In this document: positions 35,036 through 46,399 of the stretch, piece after piece
Numbering within the stretch: position 1 is the first letter of the stretch
Layout: each line of letters starts with the position of its first letter
DNA from: Crotalaria pallida
Taxonomy: Eukaryota > Streptophyta > Magnoliopsida > Fabales > Fabaceae
Assembly: GCA_037953625.1 (NCBI GenBank)
Contig: CM075651.1
Coordinates: 101,929,001 to 101,993,000 of the forward strand
Reading direction: 5' to 3'
DNA length: 64,000 nt
Program-made: the position numbers and the translations under genes
The notes under the pieces: model-generated
Databases searched by the model: none
What the model saw: only the letters and a program-made list of their open reading frames with translations
What the model was told of the DNA's origin: nothing

Positions 35036-35308
35036 ATGACTATTGAGGATTTAGATTTTTGAAAAGCAACCGAGGGTAGGATAACAATAGAGAAATTTGA
35101 TTCATCCCTGTGTGCTGAATTTTCTGAACTTAAAAATTGTATTAAATCTCTTGCATGTTTGGATGATTCAAAATTTATCTATTATGTCCAACCTCTTAGT
35201 TTGCATGATATTTTTCTAAATCATCATAATTCATTGTCGTACCATGGGATGAATAGAGATCCAAAGAATGTATTTTTCCTAATTCATGGAATTAACACCT
35301 ATGAATGA
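35036..35308 (+). pseudogene. Possible short element-specific ORF, one internal stop
   Basis: From ATG 35036 to TGA 35306-35308, 91 codons with a single internal TGA at codon 9. It starts just downstream of the PBS leader, where gag would begin, but matches no gag I recognise. It could be chance in AT-rich DNA. Confidence 0.25.
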
Positions 35309-35828
35309 GGAAAAATACAATTTGTTTGAGATGATGTATTGAGTAAGGAATGTACCTTTTGACCCTGGGGGATAGAACTTATTTTTAAAACTTCCTTTCT
35401 CTACCATCATCCAAGCACCGCCTCATGGGATATGGGAGTAACTTGTTATTCCTGCATCACATGGGATTTGTGCCATAGGATTTGGGATCCTGGTGGATTT
35501 TGAATTTCTAGTTGAATAAAGAGTTAGAGCTTTCTATATGTAACTACTAATGAAGTGCTTCGAGCACCAGTTTTAGTTGTTCATGTGACACAGGTGAATA
35601 AGTTTGGGGGAGTCTCCTCCGTGGTGCATCAAGCGAAAATCATGTGCTACAAAGGGAAGTTTCTTAACTCTCTGTATTCAACTTTATTTTTAGGTAGATC
35701 GATCCCTCTTATTTTTGTTTTTAGTTTTTATGCAGTTTTTAATTTTTTTTTGTGTGAATGATTTTTTTGTGTTTTTAGTTTTCCTTTTATATTATTATTA
35801 AAAAAAGAGAAAATTAAAAATCAAAGTC

Positions 35829-36010
35829 TGATGACCACGCCTAGGTGTGGCAACCACACGCCCAGGCGTGGGTGGGTCGAAGTCCAGAAAAGGGGGTGAA
35901 AATTGAAAAATAATTGAAAAACAAGAAGGGGTCTCACAGGGAAGGGTGTACCTAGGCGTAGGATTTGGCACGCCTAGGCGCACACAGGTTTTAAAGTGGC
36001 ATGCCTAGGG
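35829..36010. repeat. CACGCCTAGGCGTG-type palindrome cluster
   Basis: Several near-palindromes (CCACGCCTAGGTGTGG, CACGCCCAGGCGTGG, TACCTAGGCGTAGG, CACGCCTAGGCGCAC, ATGCCTAGGGGG) in about 180 bp. Confidence 0.75.
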
Positions 36011-36987
36011 GGTTCAGCCCCCATTTGTTCATAATTTCTCAAATTTTCCAATTCCCCTCGAGAACCCTAACCCCTCTTTCACCCTAATTCATCAAAATTT
36101 ACTCAAATTTTCACTCAAATCTCTCAAATTTTTTTTCACATTCTTCAAGTTTTAAGAGTCTCTCTCCCTTTGGTGCTACCACATTGTGCATGCAAGACTC
36201 ATTCTTCTCTCTCCCTTTTAATTCGGTTTTTCTCTCTTGGGCTCAAGGTGCACGAATTTTTGCTGGATTATTGGGTAAGAACACTCATTCTCTGTACTCT
36301 ATTACGCTCTGGACTGGTTTAGATTAGTTTGGGGGGTTGAGAGTTAGTGTTCTTTGTGCTTGATTTTGTTATTTTTAGAGTGCCCACCATGTGTTTGATA
36401 TATTGTCTGAGAGAGAAACAAGATGACAAAAGGGAAGAGAGTGGTTGGAGGAAGCACAAGTAGGGGGGGTGCAATTATGTGAGGCAGGTAATGCTTAGGG
36501 TTATGCTTTTGATATGCCTGCGTACACGCATGAAGACTTTGGATTGTTAGCTACATCATCAGCAGAGGAGGATGAGTAGTGATAGGGGTGTTCTTTCTGA
36601 TTTTCTGGATTATGTATTGGACCATTTGTTTCCGACCTTTTTATCAGACTTTTGCATTTTTCTTGTTCTTTTTGATGTATAATTATTGATGTAAAAACAG
36701 TTTGTTTCTAGGATTTTTTTTTCATTTTCTTTATTCGCATGTGTGTGTGATTTTTCAAGTTTTACTTTAATATTGCATCTGGCATATATTATATTGTACA
36801 TTGTAGCGGGGTGGAGTTGATGATATCACCCCTGAGAGGTGCTAACGTGACAGTGATGCACCTTGTCCTTTGACCTGCAGATACATAAGTTTGAGGGAGC
36901 ATCAACCTCCTTTGGTGGTGAATGTGAATCGGATGAGATAGGTAAGTGATTCTGGACCTTTCTATTTTTAATTTTTATTTTGTAGTT

Positions 36988-38878
36988 TGATGGCCTCTCG
37001 CAAGTGTACTGGAATGGTCAAGTTATAGTATAAAAAGTATCGTATCCACAAAGATTTTGTAATTGAGTACCAACAAATTATAGACTTGATTATCCAAGCC
37101 GATTAGGAAGTCCAAGAATAGTTGAATTCAAAAGAAATAAATAATTGTAAATTAAGTTGTGATTGATGGATGGAAGTTCTAAGGATTTGGTTTTGGCCAC
37201 AATAAACGTAAATAAATAATAATGATTCTTTCCTCTTGTTATGACTTATTCATTTAGAAGGTGAACAATCCAAAGTTAGATATTAGCTTCTCTCGGAGTC
37301 AAATAACGTATTAAATATGTGTAACTTCTACTCTCGTGATAATTACGACATATTAAACCCATTAAGTTTTATGATTATTCATTGGTTCCTCTTAAGGGTT
37401 AAAAATATTCTCATGTTTTCATCCTTAAGTTCAATTATATAGTTCGGATATTAAAGTTCTCCTTTTGGTACTTCCTTTAATATCTTTTATCTTATAACAT
37501 TGTTGTCAATAATCATAAGCATTAAGTACATTATAATTAAATCATTTATGAATAAAGCTAAAATATAAATGAACGAGGAGGCATAGCCATACTTTTGAAT
37601 AATAAAAGCGAGGCAGGCATAGCTATCCCTTTAAACAATAAAAGTCAGAAGGCTCGACCTTCCTTCAAAACCATAAGTCGGGAGGCATAGCTATCCTTCA
37701 AAGAGTGGATTTTAACTTCAATTGTCCAAGGACGCTTAGCCTTCCATTCCTTTATTAGTCAAGTGTTCATTTATTATTTAGCCATAAAAAGAGTATAAGA
37801 ATCGGAATGACATTATTTACATTTTATTGGGTAAATACCACATATTTTGAATAAGGGGGGTTTACTCGGCCATAAATTCGATACCAATCATAAACATTGT
37901 TCAAAGAAAGATTAATACAAAAGAGTTTAAAGAGAAATTACAAGTGTGAAGACCTACAACCTTAAGATCTTGACGTCAATCCTTAGCCTAAAACCACCAA
38001 TCTTGAAAGCTTTCACTTTCTTGGCTTTACACTCAATAATAACTCACAAAACTCTTAAGAAATTTTCAATCTGTGAATGATGCTTAGAAATGAGAAGAAA
38101 ATATGGTAGAGAATGTGTATTCCAAGAGAAATTCCTCTAGGATGTGGTGTGTGCTTTGAAGCTTGTTTGAGGGGGTATTTATAGGGAAAGTTTCCATGGA
38201 ATGCAAACAAACTCGGATTAACTTTGTGAGTTGGAGACAGGTTGGATGCTGCAACTTGGCCGCCCATTTTGACACTTTAACCAGCCGAATTTGATGATGT
38301 CTATTTCTGATCCAATTGTGTATTTTTTTAATAATCTTTGTAGACACACCAAGTTTGACAAATTTGGAGTTCAAAAGTGAATGTTATAGCCAAAATACCG
38401 CTGATATGTCAAGGATCATGGACAGCTAGCAGGTTATACATTTGCAGCCGATTTTGACCATGTAAAGGGCCGAATTGGACAACGGCTCCTTCTTCAAAGT
38501 TGTAGGGCGTTCTCGTAGCTTTCCAATCACACAAGGTTTGATTCATTTGGATAATCCTAGCCCGAGTTATGCCCTGAAAACCGAGACATGTCAAACAGCC
38601 CAAAAAGGAACGGGTTTGAGAGCAATAATTCACAACTTTCAATTAGGCTCAACAACACACATATCTTTCTAAAGTCTACAATTAAGCATGAATCGAGTGT
38701 AAATGAATTACATGATACACACCAAATTATGACTAATCAAATTATTTACTTTTATTTTATTTTGTTAATGTTTGCTTTAAGGAACAAAATTGAATATAAT
38801 TCTTGACAACGTTAAGCAATAATCCAAGCTTTTGAGGAGTAAAACAAATAGAATATCATACTAATTGAGCACTTATCA
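36988..38878 (-). repeat. 3' LTR of minus-strand Athila-like element (1891 bp)
   Basis: On the minus strand it starts TGATAAGTGCTC (38878) and ends GGCCATCA (36988), so the ends are TGAT...ATCA. Its last ~265 bp are repeated at 51034-51302. A polypurine tract flanks it at 38879. The left flank TAGTT (36983-36987) is the candidate TSD, but the partner is lost. Confidence 0.85.
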
Positions 38879-38892
38879 CACTCCCAAATTTA
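38879..38892 (-). other. Polypurine tract
   Basis: Minus-strand AAATTTGGGAGTG directly before TGATAAGTG. A second, stronger PPT-like sequence (AAGTTTGGGGGAGTG) is at about 40011-40025, possibly an internal copy. Confidence 0.65.
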
Positions 38893-40589
38893 AGATTTTG
38901 CATGTCTCTGGAAAAACTATAAAAGTTCCCTAAATTACCTCAACCATTTTTGGATTGTAATCACATGTTTTCAAAGGAATCAATAAGGAATTTTTTAATA
39001 CAACCTTTTCAAAATGTCTTTTTCAATTTTATTCACCAATTAGCAAGAAAAACAGTAATAAGAATAGAAGTGGTCAATTAGTGTGCACTCATACTTTCTA
39101 AATCTCTCAATGGTTTTGCTCAAGTGTTTACACTCAATTTCATCAAATTAGTAAGGAATTACCATAGGCTTGTAAAAGTTCTTTCACAATTGTAATTGAT
39201 TCTAAGTATGTGTAAATCAAAGGGCTTTAGGGTCAAGGTAAAAAGTGTCATTAGATAGTGAGCAATTTTGATTTTTCCTAACAACGTTTGAACCATTTCT
39301 TTTGCTTTTGTTTCAAAACTTTTTCACAAAGTATAGAAGCTTTTTCACATTTTATTTCTTGTCTTTCTTGCTTCTATATTCCTTTTGATACACTTTCTTT
39401 TGCATTGCAGAACCTTTTATTTTTCTGTTGATTTTTCAAATTTCTCACTTGAAATCAGATTTTTTAGTTTGATTTTGGTCAAGTTGGGCTTATGAAAAAA
39501 TATTGATTTTGTGTTTGGCTCAAAGGGTTTGCAAAGGTTAAATATTTGTTGATTGAGTATCATTTCGGCTTTTTGAAACAAATGCCTAATCATTTTCACA
39601 CATGCTTTCGAATTTTATTAACAATTTTTGGAAAGAATTTAAACAAGTTCTAGAATACCCAAAACTCATTGAGAAAAATCCCGCATGGAACAAAAATTGT
39701 AGTAGCATTTGTATGACTACTTTAATTAAGGCTCAAATCTCACATAGTGAGGTATTTTAGTAACTATTTTATTCAAAATTTGTTCAAGTCACTAATTTGG
39801 TGTCAAAAATTTTATTTTAGCCATTTTGAATTGGTTGAAAAACAAAAAACATTCAAATTTGATTCTTTTTATTCAAGTTCTTGCAACTTCAAATAGTGAG
39901 GTTAGTTTTAAGAAAAATTTTATTTGTGATGTCTAAGGTCAATTTAAAACTCAAGTTGGGATTGAATTAGTGAAAAATTTGTTTGAAAAATTTGTTCAAA
40001 ACTAATGGTACACTCCCCCAAACTTAAATCTTTGCTTGCCCTCAAGCAAACGAAAAGAAAAAGTAAATAAAAATTGATAAAATAAATTGTAGCGGTATTT
40101 AAACACACTTCCCTTTTTTAATAGTATGCTCTTTGAAACTATTGTTGCATATTGAGAGAATTTACTTCTCAATCATTGTTCCTGTGTCAAAATTAGTAAA
40201 GTATTGCTAGTACTTCACTTTGAACGCTTAGAGCATACTATACAAAAATGAGATCAACACAATAAAATAACTGAATGAAACACACATTGAAAATGTTCAA
40301 AACATCAAATTACAAAATATCCAAAAAGAAAATTACATTAAAATAAAGTAAAGTACATATTAAAAGAAAAATATTTTTGTCGACCTGACCCGATTTACAT
40401 CTTCCTACAAAAGGTCGGAAAACTCGGAAAGGCACTTAAGCCGACTCAACAATTAAACCACACCAATTAACAAAAAAAATCTACTCTCTATAGAGCCTAA
40501 TGGTAAAAACAAGTTTAAAATAAAAAATAAAAATAACTAATAGTATAATAGAGAGGTTTGGTGGAAACACTCCACAAGCAAAAAAGTTC
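38893..40589. other. Athila-like 3' non-coding region; integrase absent
   Basis: AT-rich, no frame of note. In an intact Athila element the integrase, and sometimes an env-like ORF, would be encoded here on the minus strand; neither is visible. Confidence 0.6.
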
Positions 40590-41199
40590 ACAAAATCAGC
40601 ATACCATGGGACATTTTGTTGTCAGATAGCCAAAAGTTGTTCATTGGGGAAGGAGTCATCAATGGGAATCTGATCTTTGTCTTTAATGTGTGGAAGTCTA
40701 GATAGGTGGTCAGCGACTACATTCTCAACACCTTTCTTGTCTCTAATCTCCAAATCAAATTCTTTGAGAAGAAGAATCCACCGGATGAGGTGGGGCTTCG
40801 CATCTTTCTTTTGAAGCAGCTATTTGATGGCAGAATGATCAGTGTACACAATCACTTTTGAACCCACCAAATTTGATCTGAATTTTTCAAATGCAAAAAC
40901 AATTGCCAACAGCTCCTTCTCAGTGGTTGCATAATTTTGTTGAGCTTCATCAAGTGTCTTGCTAGCATAGTATATAGCATGCAGCTTCTTGTCTTTTCTT
41001 TGCCCTAGGACTGCACCTACGGCATGATCACTAGCATCACACATGAACTCAAATGGGAGACTCCAATCAGGTGCTTGGATGATAGGAGCTGAAATCAAGG
41101 CTTTCTTTAATCTGCAAAAGGCATCTAGACACTTTTGAATAAAATCAAATGTAGCATCTTTAATCAGAAGATTTGTAAGAGGTTTTGTATTTTTTGAGA
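40590..41199 (-). pseudogene. Athila-like RNase H and connection region
   Basis: RNase H motifs F-M-C-D-A-S-D-H-A-V-G-A (41030-41060), A-T-T-E-K-E-L-L-A-I-V-F-A near 40910, and Y-T-D-H-S-A-I-K with a TAG directly after it (about 40820). The frame then continues through R-W-I-L-L-L.EFDLEI.D-K-K-G and V-A-D-H-L-S-R-L, with another stop near 40625. Integrase never follows, so the polyprotein was truncated by deletion. Confidence 0.85.
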
Positions 41200-42360
41200 A
41201 ATCTTTAATAAATCATCTATAGAGTCCAGTACGCCCTAGAAAACTCCTTACCTCTTTAACAGAAGTAGGTGGGGGAAATTTCATAATTACTTCTATTTTT
41301 GTTTTGTCTACCTCAATACCTTTTCCAGAAATCAAGTCTCCCAAGACAATCCCCTCATTCACCATGAAGTGACATTTCTCCCAATTTAGGACAAGATTCA
41401 TGTCATGACATCTCTGTAGCACTTTAGATAAATTTTTCAAACAGTCATCAAAACTTGTGCCATATACAGAGAAGCCATCCATGAATACTTCAATTATGTT
41501 TTCAATTAAATCAGAAAAAATGGCAGCCATGCATCGTTGAAAGGTGGCCAGAGCATTACATAGACCAAAGGGCATCCTCCTATAGGCAAAAGTGCCATAA
41601 GGACAAGTAAAAGTAGTTTTCTATTGGTCTTGCGGATGGATGGGTATTTGATGAAAATCAGAATACCCATCCAAATAGCAAAAATGTGAATGCTTAGCTA
41701 GCCTTTCAAGCATTTGATCAATGAAAGGGAGGGGGAAATGATCTTTTCTTGTAGCCTTGTTCAATTTCCTGTAGTCTATACACATGCGCCAACCGGTGAC
41801 TATTCTTGTTGGAATAAATTCATTATTGTCATTTTTCACCACAGTCATTCCTCCCTTTTTGGGTACCACTTGAACAGTACTCACCCATTCACTATCAGAT
41901 GTTCTATGGAAGGCTTGTGACCTTCCTCCATTAATATCCTATGCATACAGAGTGATGGGTTTATTCCTTTAATATCATTCATGGTATATCCTATGACTGA
42001 TCTATGCAGTCTAAGCTCTTTAAGTAATTTTTCAGTTTCAAATTTGCTTAGATTAGCATTTACAATCACGGGATATGTTGAGTTAGGACCAAAGAACTCA
42101 TACCTAAGCAGTGAAGAAAGAGGTTTTAGTTCTACCTTTGGTGCTTTTCCTTCATCCCATTAAGATTTGCTAGCCTCGGTATCTAGCTTTTCAGGTTGAG
42201 TCTTTTGGAATGATGGGGCTTGCTTCAAGGAGCTTTGAGTACTTGTGTGCTTCCTGTCAGCTTCATCATCAATTTCACCAACCAAACATCGCTTCAATGG
42301 ATCCTCAGAGCAATACTTGAACTCTTTGTCAACCACTATTTGATGTATCAAATCAACTCT
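41200..42360 (-). pseudogene. Athila-like reverse transcriptase
   Basis: Minus strand. A linker and N-terminal part (42160-42351, 41881-42069), then V-V-P-K-K-G-G-M, W-R-M-C-I-D-Y-R-K-L-N (near 41780), F-C-Y-L-D-G-Y-S-D-F-H-Q-I and M-P-F-G-L-C-N-A (41575). The catalytic Y/F-x-D-D box reads F-M-D-G near 41480, losing the second Asp. Further breaks lie near 41600, 41880 and 42160. Clearly Athila-type Ty3/gypsy RT, inactive. Confidence 0.9.
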
Positions 42361-42363
42361 ACA

Positions 42364-43981
42364 TCATGAGTCTTCTAGAGTATGTTGTTTGACCATGTTT
42401 GAAATGTCAAATTCAACCTTCTCCTCTCCAATTGTTAAAGAGAGTTTTCCATTTTTAACATCAATAATGGCACCAGCTGTGGCTAAGAATGGTCTTCCTA
42501 GAAGAATAGAAATTGAAGTGTCTTCTTCCATTTCTAAGACCACGAAATCAACCGGAATGAAAACGTTACCAACCTTTATGGGAACATCTTCTAAGATTCC
42601 ATACACCCAACTTTTATAATTTTTTATACCAAGTTTCCAATATTACCCTAATCATTATTATTCACACCCATACATCTATTATTTACACCCATCATTGATA
42701 TTTACACCCCTAATCCTAAAAACCTATATATATATATATATCAATCAATACTCACACCCTATATATTACTACTTACACCCATCTTCTTCTTCTTCTTCTT
42801 CTCCATACAGATCCTCTTCTCCATAAAAACCCTGTTCACCACTTTGCCCACTCAAAACCTTGCATACCTTTTTAATCATTGAAAACATTATGGTGAATTC
42901 AATCCGAGTGGGGGAATATATAACTAACATATTAAAACTTTAAATCAGTTACTGCATTTGTGTTACCTGTGAATCACAGAAACTGACACGAACTTGCAAC
43001 ATGACATGGAACATATATTCATCACTATATTTTAATATTAATTTATATAAAATTAAAAGTTCAAGGAAAAAGATTCATAATTCCTAATATCGTAGAAAAA
43101 AAGTTTAAATTAATTGTGTCTCTAACTCTTGTCTTCATCTGTCGTCCAAGCATTAATGTCTGGCATGCTACATGATACCAAAATGGTATTCCCATGTTAT
43201 ATTGTGTACAACACTATTTGTTCTGCCACTAACTGCTAAAGTTTCATTCTTTCCTTTAAAACATGATTCAGATTGAAAACATAGAGTTGAGTGTTTTGTG
43301 CTTTTGTTCTGAGTCTTTTGTGTTTTGACAAGGAAAAGAAGAAATTACCTTTGATTAAAAACAACACATCAACAAAATTTCCAATAATGTTTTCAATGAT
43401 TAAAAAGGTATGCAAGGTTTTGAGTGAGTAAAGTGGTGAACAGGGTTTTTATGGAGAAGAGGATCTGTATGGAGAAGAAGAAGAAGAAGAAGTTGGGTGT
43501 AAGTAGTAATATATAGGGTGTGAGTATTGATATGTATAGGTTTTTAGGATTAGGGGTGTAAATATTAGTGTTGGGTGTAAATAATAGATGTATAAGTGTG
43601 AGTAATAATGATTAGGGTAATATTGGAAAATTGGTGTAAAAAATTATAAAAGTTGGGTGTATGGAGTAATGAACAGGGTGCAAATAACACCTCACACAAC
43701 ATATTTGATAGAGCGATCAACAAGTTGGAGTGAAATTCTTGTAGGCTTCAATTCACCTATGTCAAGCTTCTTACAAATGGACAGATGCATCAGACTCACA
43801 CTTGCCGCCAAATCACATAAGGGTTTTTCAATGGTCATGTTGCCAATTAGACATGGGATGTTGAAACTCCCAGGATCTTTCAGTTTGGGTGGCAATTTTT
43901 TTTGAAGAATAGAACTACATTCTTCAGTCAAAGCAACAGTCTCACATTCCTCTAATTTTCTTTTGTTTTAAATTATATCTT
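42364..43981 (-). pseudogene. Athila-like aspartic protease, split by a DNA element
   Basis: Part one at 43692-43931 carries L-P-P-K-L-K-D-P-G-S-F and C-D-L-A-A-S-V-S-L-M, where a Gly is usual at the position of the first Ala. Part two at 42364-42606 carries G-I-L-E-D-V-P-I-K-V-G, then L-G-R-P-F-L-A-T-A-G-A-I-I-D-V. The two parts are contiguous in Athila proteins; here 42602-43697 is inserted between them. Confidence 0.88.
42602..43697. mobile_element. Long-TIR DNA element inserted in protease
   Basis: Inverted repeats of about 290 bp: left arm 42602-42900 from CCATACACCCAACTTTTATA, right arm about 43380-43670 to TATAAAAGTTGGGTGTATGG. The arms include an AGA/TCT microsatellite and several ACACCC motifs. 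The middle (~480 bp) has no frame. About 30 bp beyond the right arm (to AACACCTCACAC) lack a left counterpart, so the left end may be trimmed; no TSD is certain. Probably a Mutator-like or other non-autonomous TIR element. Confidence 0.75.
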
Positions 43982-45378
43982 TTAAAAATTTTGCATAATG
44001 GTCATTTGCAAGAGTGCTTCGGTGAAGGGTATAGTGATGGAGAGTTTCTTTAAAATTTCTAAAAATCTACCAAACTGTTTGTCTAATTTGGCTTTTGCTA
44101 ACCTTTGTGGGAATGGAATTGATGGTTGATAAGGAGCAAGTGGAGTGTTGATGGCTTCTTGATCCTTGCTTTGCTTGTTGCTTGAGTTGTTTTCTTCTTG
44201 CTTCTCTTCCTCTTGTTGTTTTGCTTTGTGTTCCTCTAAGGACTTACCACTCCTCAATGTAATTGCATTTATGTGTTCATTTGGATTCTCAGGCTTGCCA
44301 AGTAACATACCAGGAGCTCTTGATGAAGAAGTGGCTTGTTGTGCTATTTGGTGTTCTAGCATTTTATTGTGAGTTGCTAGGTTATCAAATGTTGAGGACA
44401 ATTTTCTAACAGCATCATTTATGCTCTCAGTTTGTTTCACTTGGGTCATTATGAATGTCTTAAGTAAACTCACCAAATTGGACTTTTGTGGAGGAGGAGG
44501 ATTGTAAGTTCTTGGTGGGAAACCAAGTGGTTGTTTTAGAAAGGAAGAAGTAGAAGTAGAGGTAGAAGAAGGAGGGTTTAAAACATTGTTGCTTCTATAG
44601 GAAAGGTTTGGATTGTTACTCACTCTATGGTTCAAGTAGTCCACTGTTTCCATTGTTGGTTCTTGCACAGGTTGGACTAGCGAGCATTCTTTTGCAGCAT
44701 GGCCATTATTACCATAAATTTCGCAATTAGTGGTACTAACAGCGTTGACGGTGTTGGCGTTCATTTGTTCAATCTTATTGGTGAGAAGATCAACTTTGTT
44801 TGCTAGATTGCCAAGTGCATCAACTTTAGAAGCTAAGTGATTTAAAGCACTTACTTTTATCATACCAGCAGACGATGATGGTTTGTTGACAGGACCTCTT
44901 GAGGATGAATTTCTTCTTCGGTTTAAGGAAATCCTATCCAGCAGTGTGATTGCTTCTTCGGCATTTTTCTCCATGAAAGAGCCAATAGCTATTGAGTCAA
45001 GATTCATTTGAGCATCGAGACTCAAACCATTGTAGAAAGTTTGAATTAGAAGAGGTTTGGGAATGTCATGATGAAGGCATTTTATCATTGGATCTTTAAA
45101 GCGTTACCAAGCTTCAAAAATGAACTCACCTCCGTTTTGGAGGAAACTCATGAGTTGGCCCCTATATTCAGTGGTTTTTAAGGGGGAAAGAAGTGAGTGA
45201 GGAAGTGCTCAGCGAGCGTGTTCCAAACCTTAAAGTAGTTATGAGGAAAGGATCTAAGCCATCTCGCAGCATTATCTCTTAAGGAGAAATCAAAGAGACG
45301 AAGGCGAACAACATCGGTAGAGACCCCATTAATTTTCAAAGTGTCACAATACTTAAAGAAGTTGTCAATGTAGAGTTT
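43982..45378 (-). pseudogene. Athila-like gag, main part
   Basis: Minus strand. The piece next to the solo LTR (45378-45178) has the gag core D-T-L-K-I-N-G-V-S, L-R-L-F-D-F-S-L-R-D and L-T-H-F-F-P-P. After a frameshift at the C-run near 45178 and a TAA near 45110, a 368-codon frame (45088-43982) continues with A-F/F-Y-N-G-L-S, a zinc-knuckle-like C-x2-Y-x4-GH-x4-C in which the second Cys is Tyr, then N-A-I-T-L-R-S-G-K and F-P-Q-R-L-A-K-A-K, both diagnostic of Athila. A Ser/Pro-rich linker lies at about 44470-44600. Confidence 0.9.
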
Positions 45379-45998
45379 GGGATTGTAACAATCCTCGTAT
45401 ATTTTAAATAACAAAATTTCTTTTTTTGAGATTAATTTTATAAATAAATATTTTTATCGACAAATTTGTATTCTAAGAATACAATATTATTTTAACCATG
45501 GAATTTAAATTGTGATTTGAGTTTGGTTTTCATGATTTTATGAGTTACGTTTTATTAAAAATAATAAGTTCTTTTTAAGTATAGTTTATATGGGAAAAAG
45601 TGTATTTAAAAGTTGGATTGAATTTTATGTTTTAGTCCTACCAAAATTTTATAATTTAATTTGATTATTTTATTTTGTAAATGATAGTTGATTTTTTTTT
45701 TCCAAGAAGTGAAAAAGGAAATTTTTATTTTCCTTCTTGTTGGGTCTCACGGCCCAATGGGCCCAAAAAGGAGGACAAGTTGTGGAAATTATTTCCTAAA
45801 TGAAATTTAAAAAAAAAATAAAAAAATGTGTGCATGAAATGAGTAAAAAAGACAATAAATAAATTAACATATCTTTAAAGAGTGATTTGATGCTTGAAAT
45901 GACCATTTTCATGCAATTTATTGTGATGCCTAAACTACCCTCATTTTTGATCCATAGACCCGAATTTTTTAGTACTTTTACCCCATGGATTTTGTGCC

Positions 45999-46006
45999 TA
46001 TAAATA
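45999..46006 (+). promoter_or_regulatory. TATA box of solo LTR
   Basis: TATAAATA about 615 bp into the LTR, followed by a GT microsatellite (46014-46031). Confidence 0.65.
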
Positions 46007-46072
46007 CCTTAAGTGTGTGTGTGTGTGTGTTGTTTACTTTCATTCTTCATTGTCATTCAACATAAACACTTG

Positions 46073-46099
46073 GTTCTAGAGCTCCTTAAACTCTAGAAC
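46073..46099 (+). promoter_or_regulatory. Leader hairpin, plus-strand copy
   Basis: Stem GTTCTAGAG / CTCTAGAAC, loop CTCCTTAAA (9 nt), starting 67 nt after the TATA box. It corresponds to the hairpins at 22905-22929 and 20949-20977. Confidence 0.7.
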
Positions 46100-46399
46100 A
46101 AAAATAAAAAAAAAGAGAAGAAAAACCGTGGAAGAGGAAGAAAGAAAGAGCAAAGAAGAAAATTTTCTTGAAGACCTAAGTGTTTTTCTCAAGTGAATTG
46201 CATGTAGGAGCTTTGTTTCTTCCCCTTCTTTTTCTTCTTCTTCATGTAATTTCTATTTGAAGTCTTTGAAAAATTTTAAAGTGTTAAGATTGTGATGCAT
46301 GTTGTAGATCTCGCTTAGAATATGTGTAAGTAATGCATGCATGTGATTTATAAGTGTTGATCATGATTTTTGTGTTGTAAAAATTTGTGCAAATGATCA

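Larger units (their letters stand above)
34947..36987 (+). mobile_element. Internal region of the plus-strand Tat/Athila-like element (left part)
   Basis: No gag or pol domain. It holds a decayed 90-codon frame (35036-35308) and PPT-like AAGTTTGGGGGAG and AAGTTTGAGGGAG, each followed by a CCTCC.T.GGTG motif (near 35600 and 36890). The latter resemble repeats between pol and the 3' LTR in Athila elements. It is interrupted at 36988 by a minus-strand Athila-like element and continues at 51303. Confidence 0.55.

Noticed and set aside
38055..38806. Short frames in the Athila-like 3' LTR
   Set aside because: No domain; the LTR boundaries explain the region.
43657..44372. Plus-strand frames over Athila gag and protease
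   Set aside because: Shadows of the minus-strand coding sequence.
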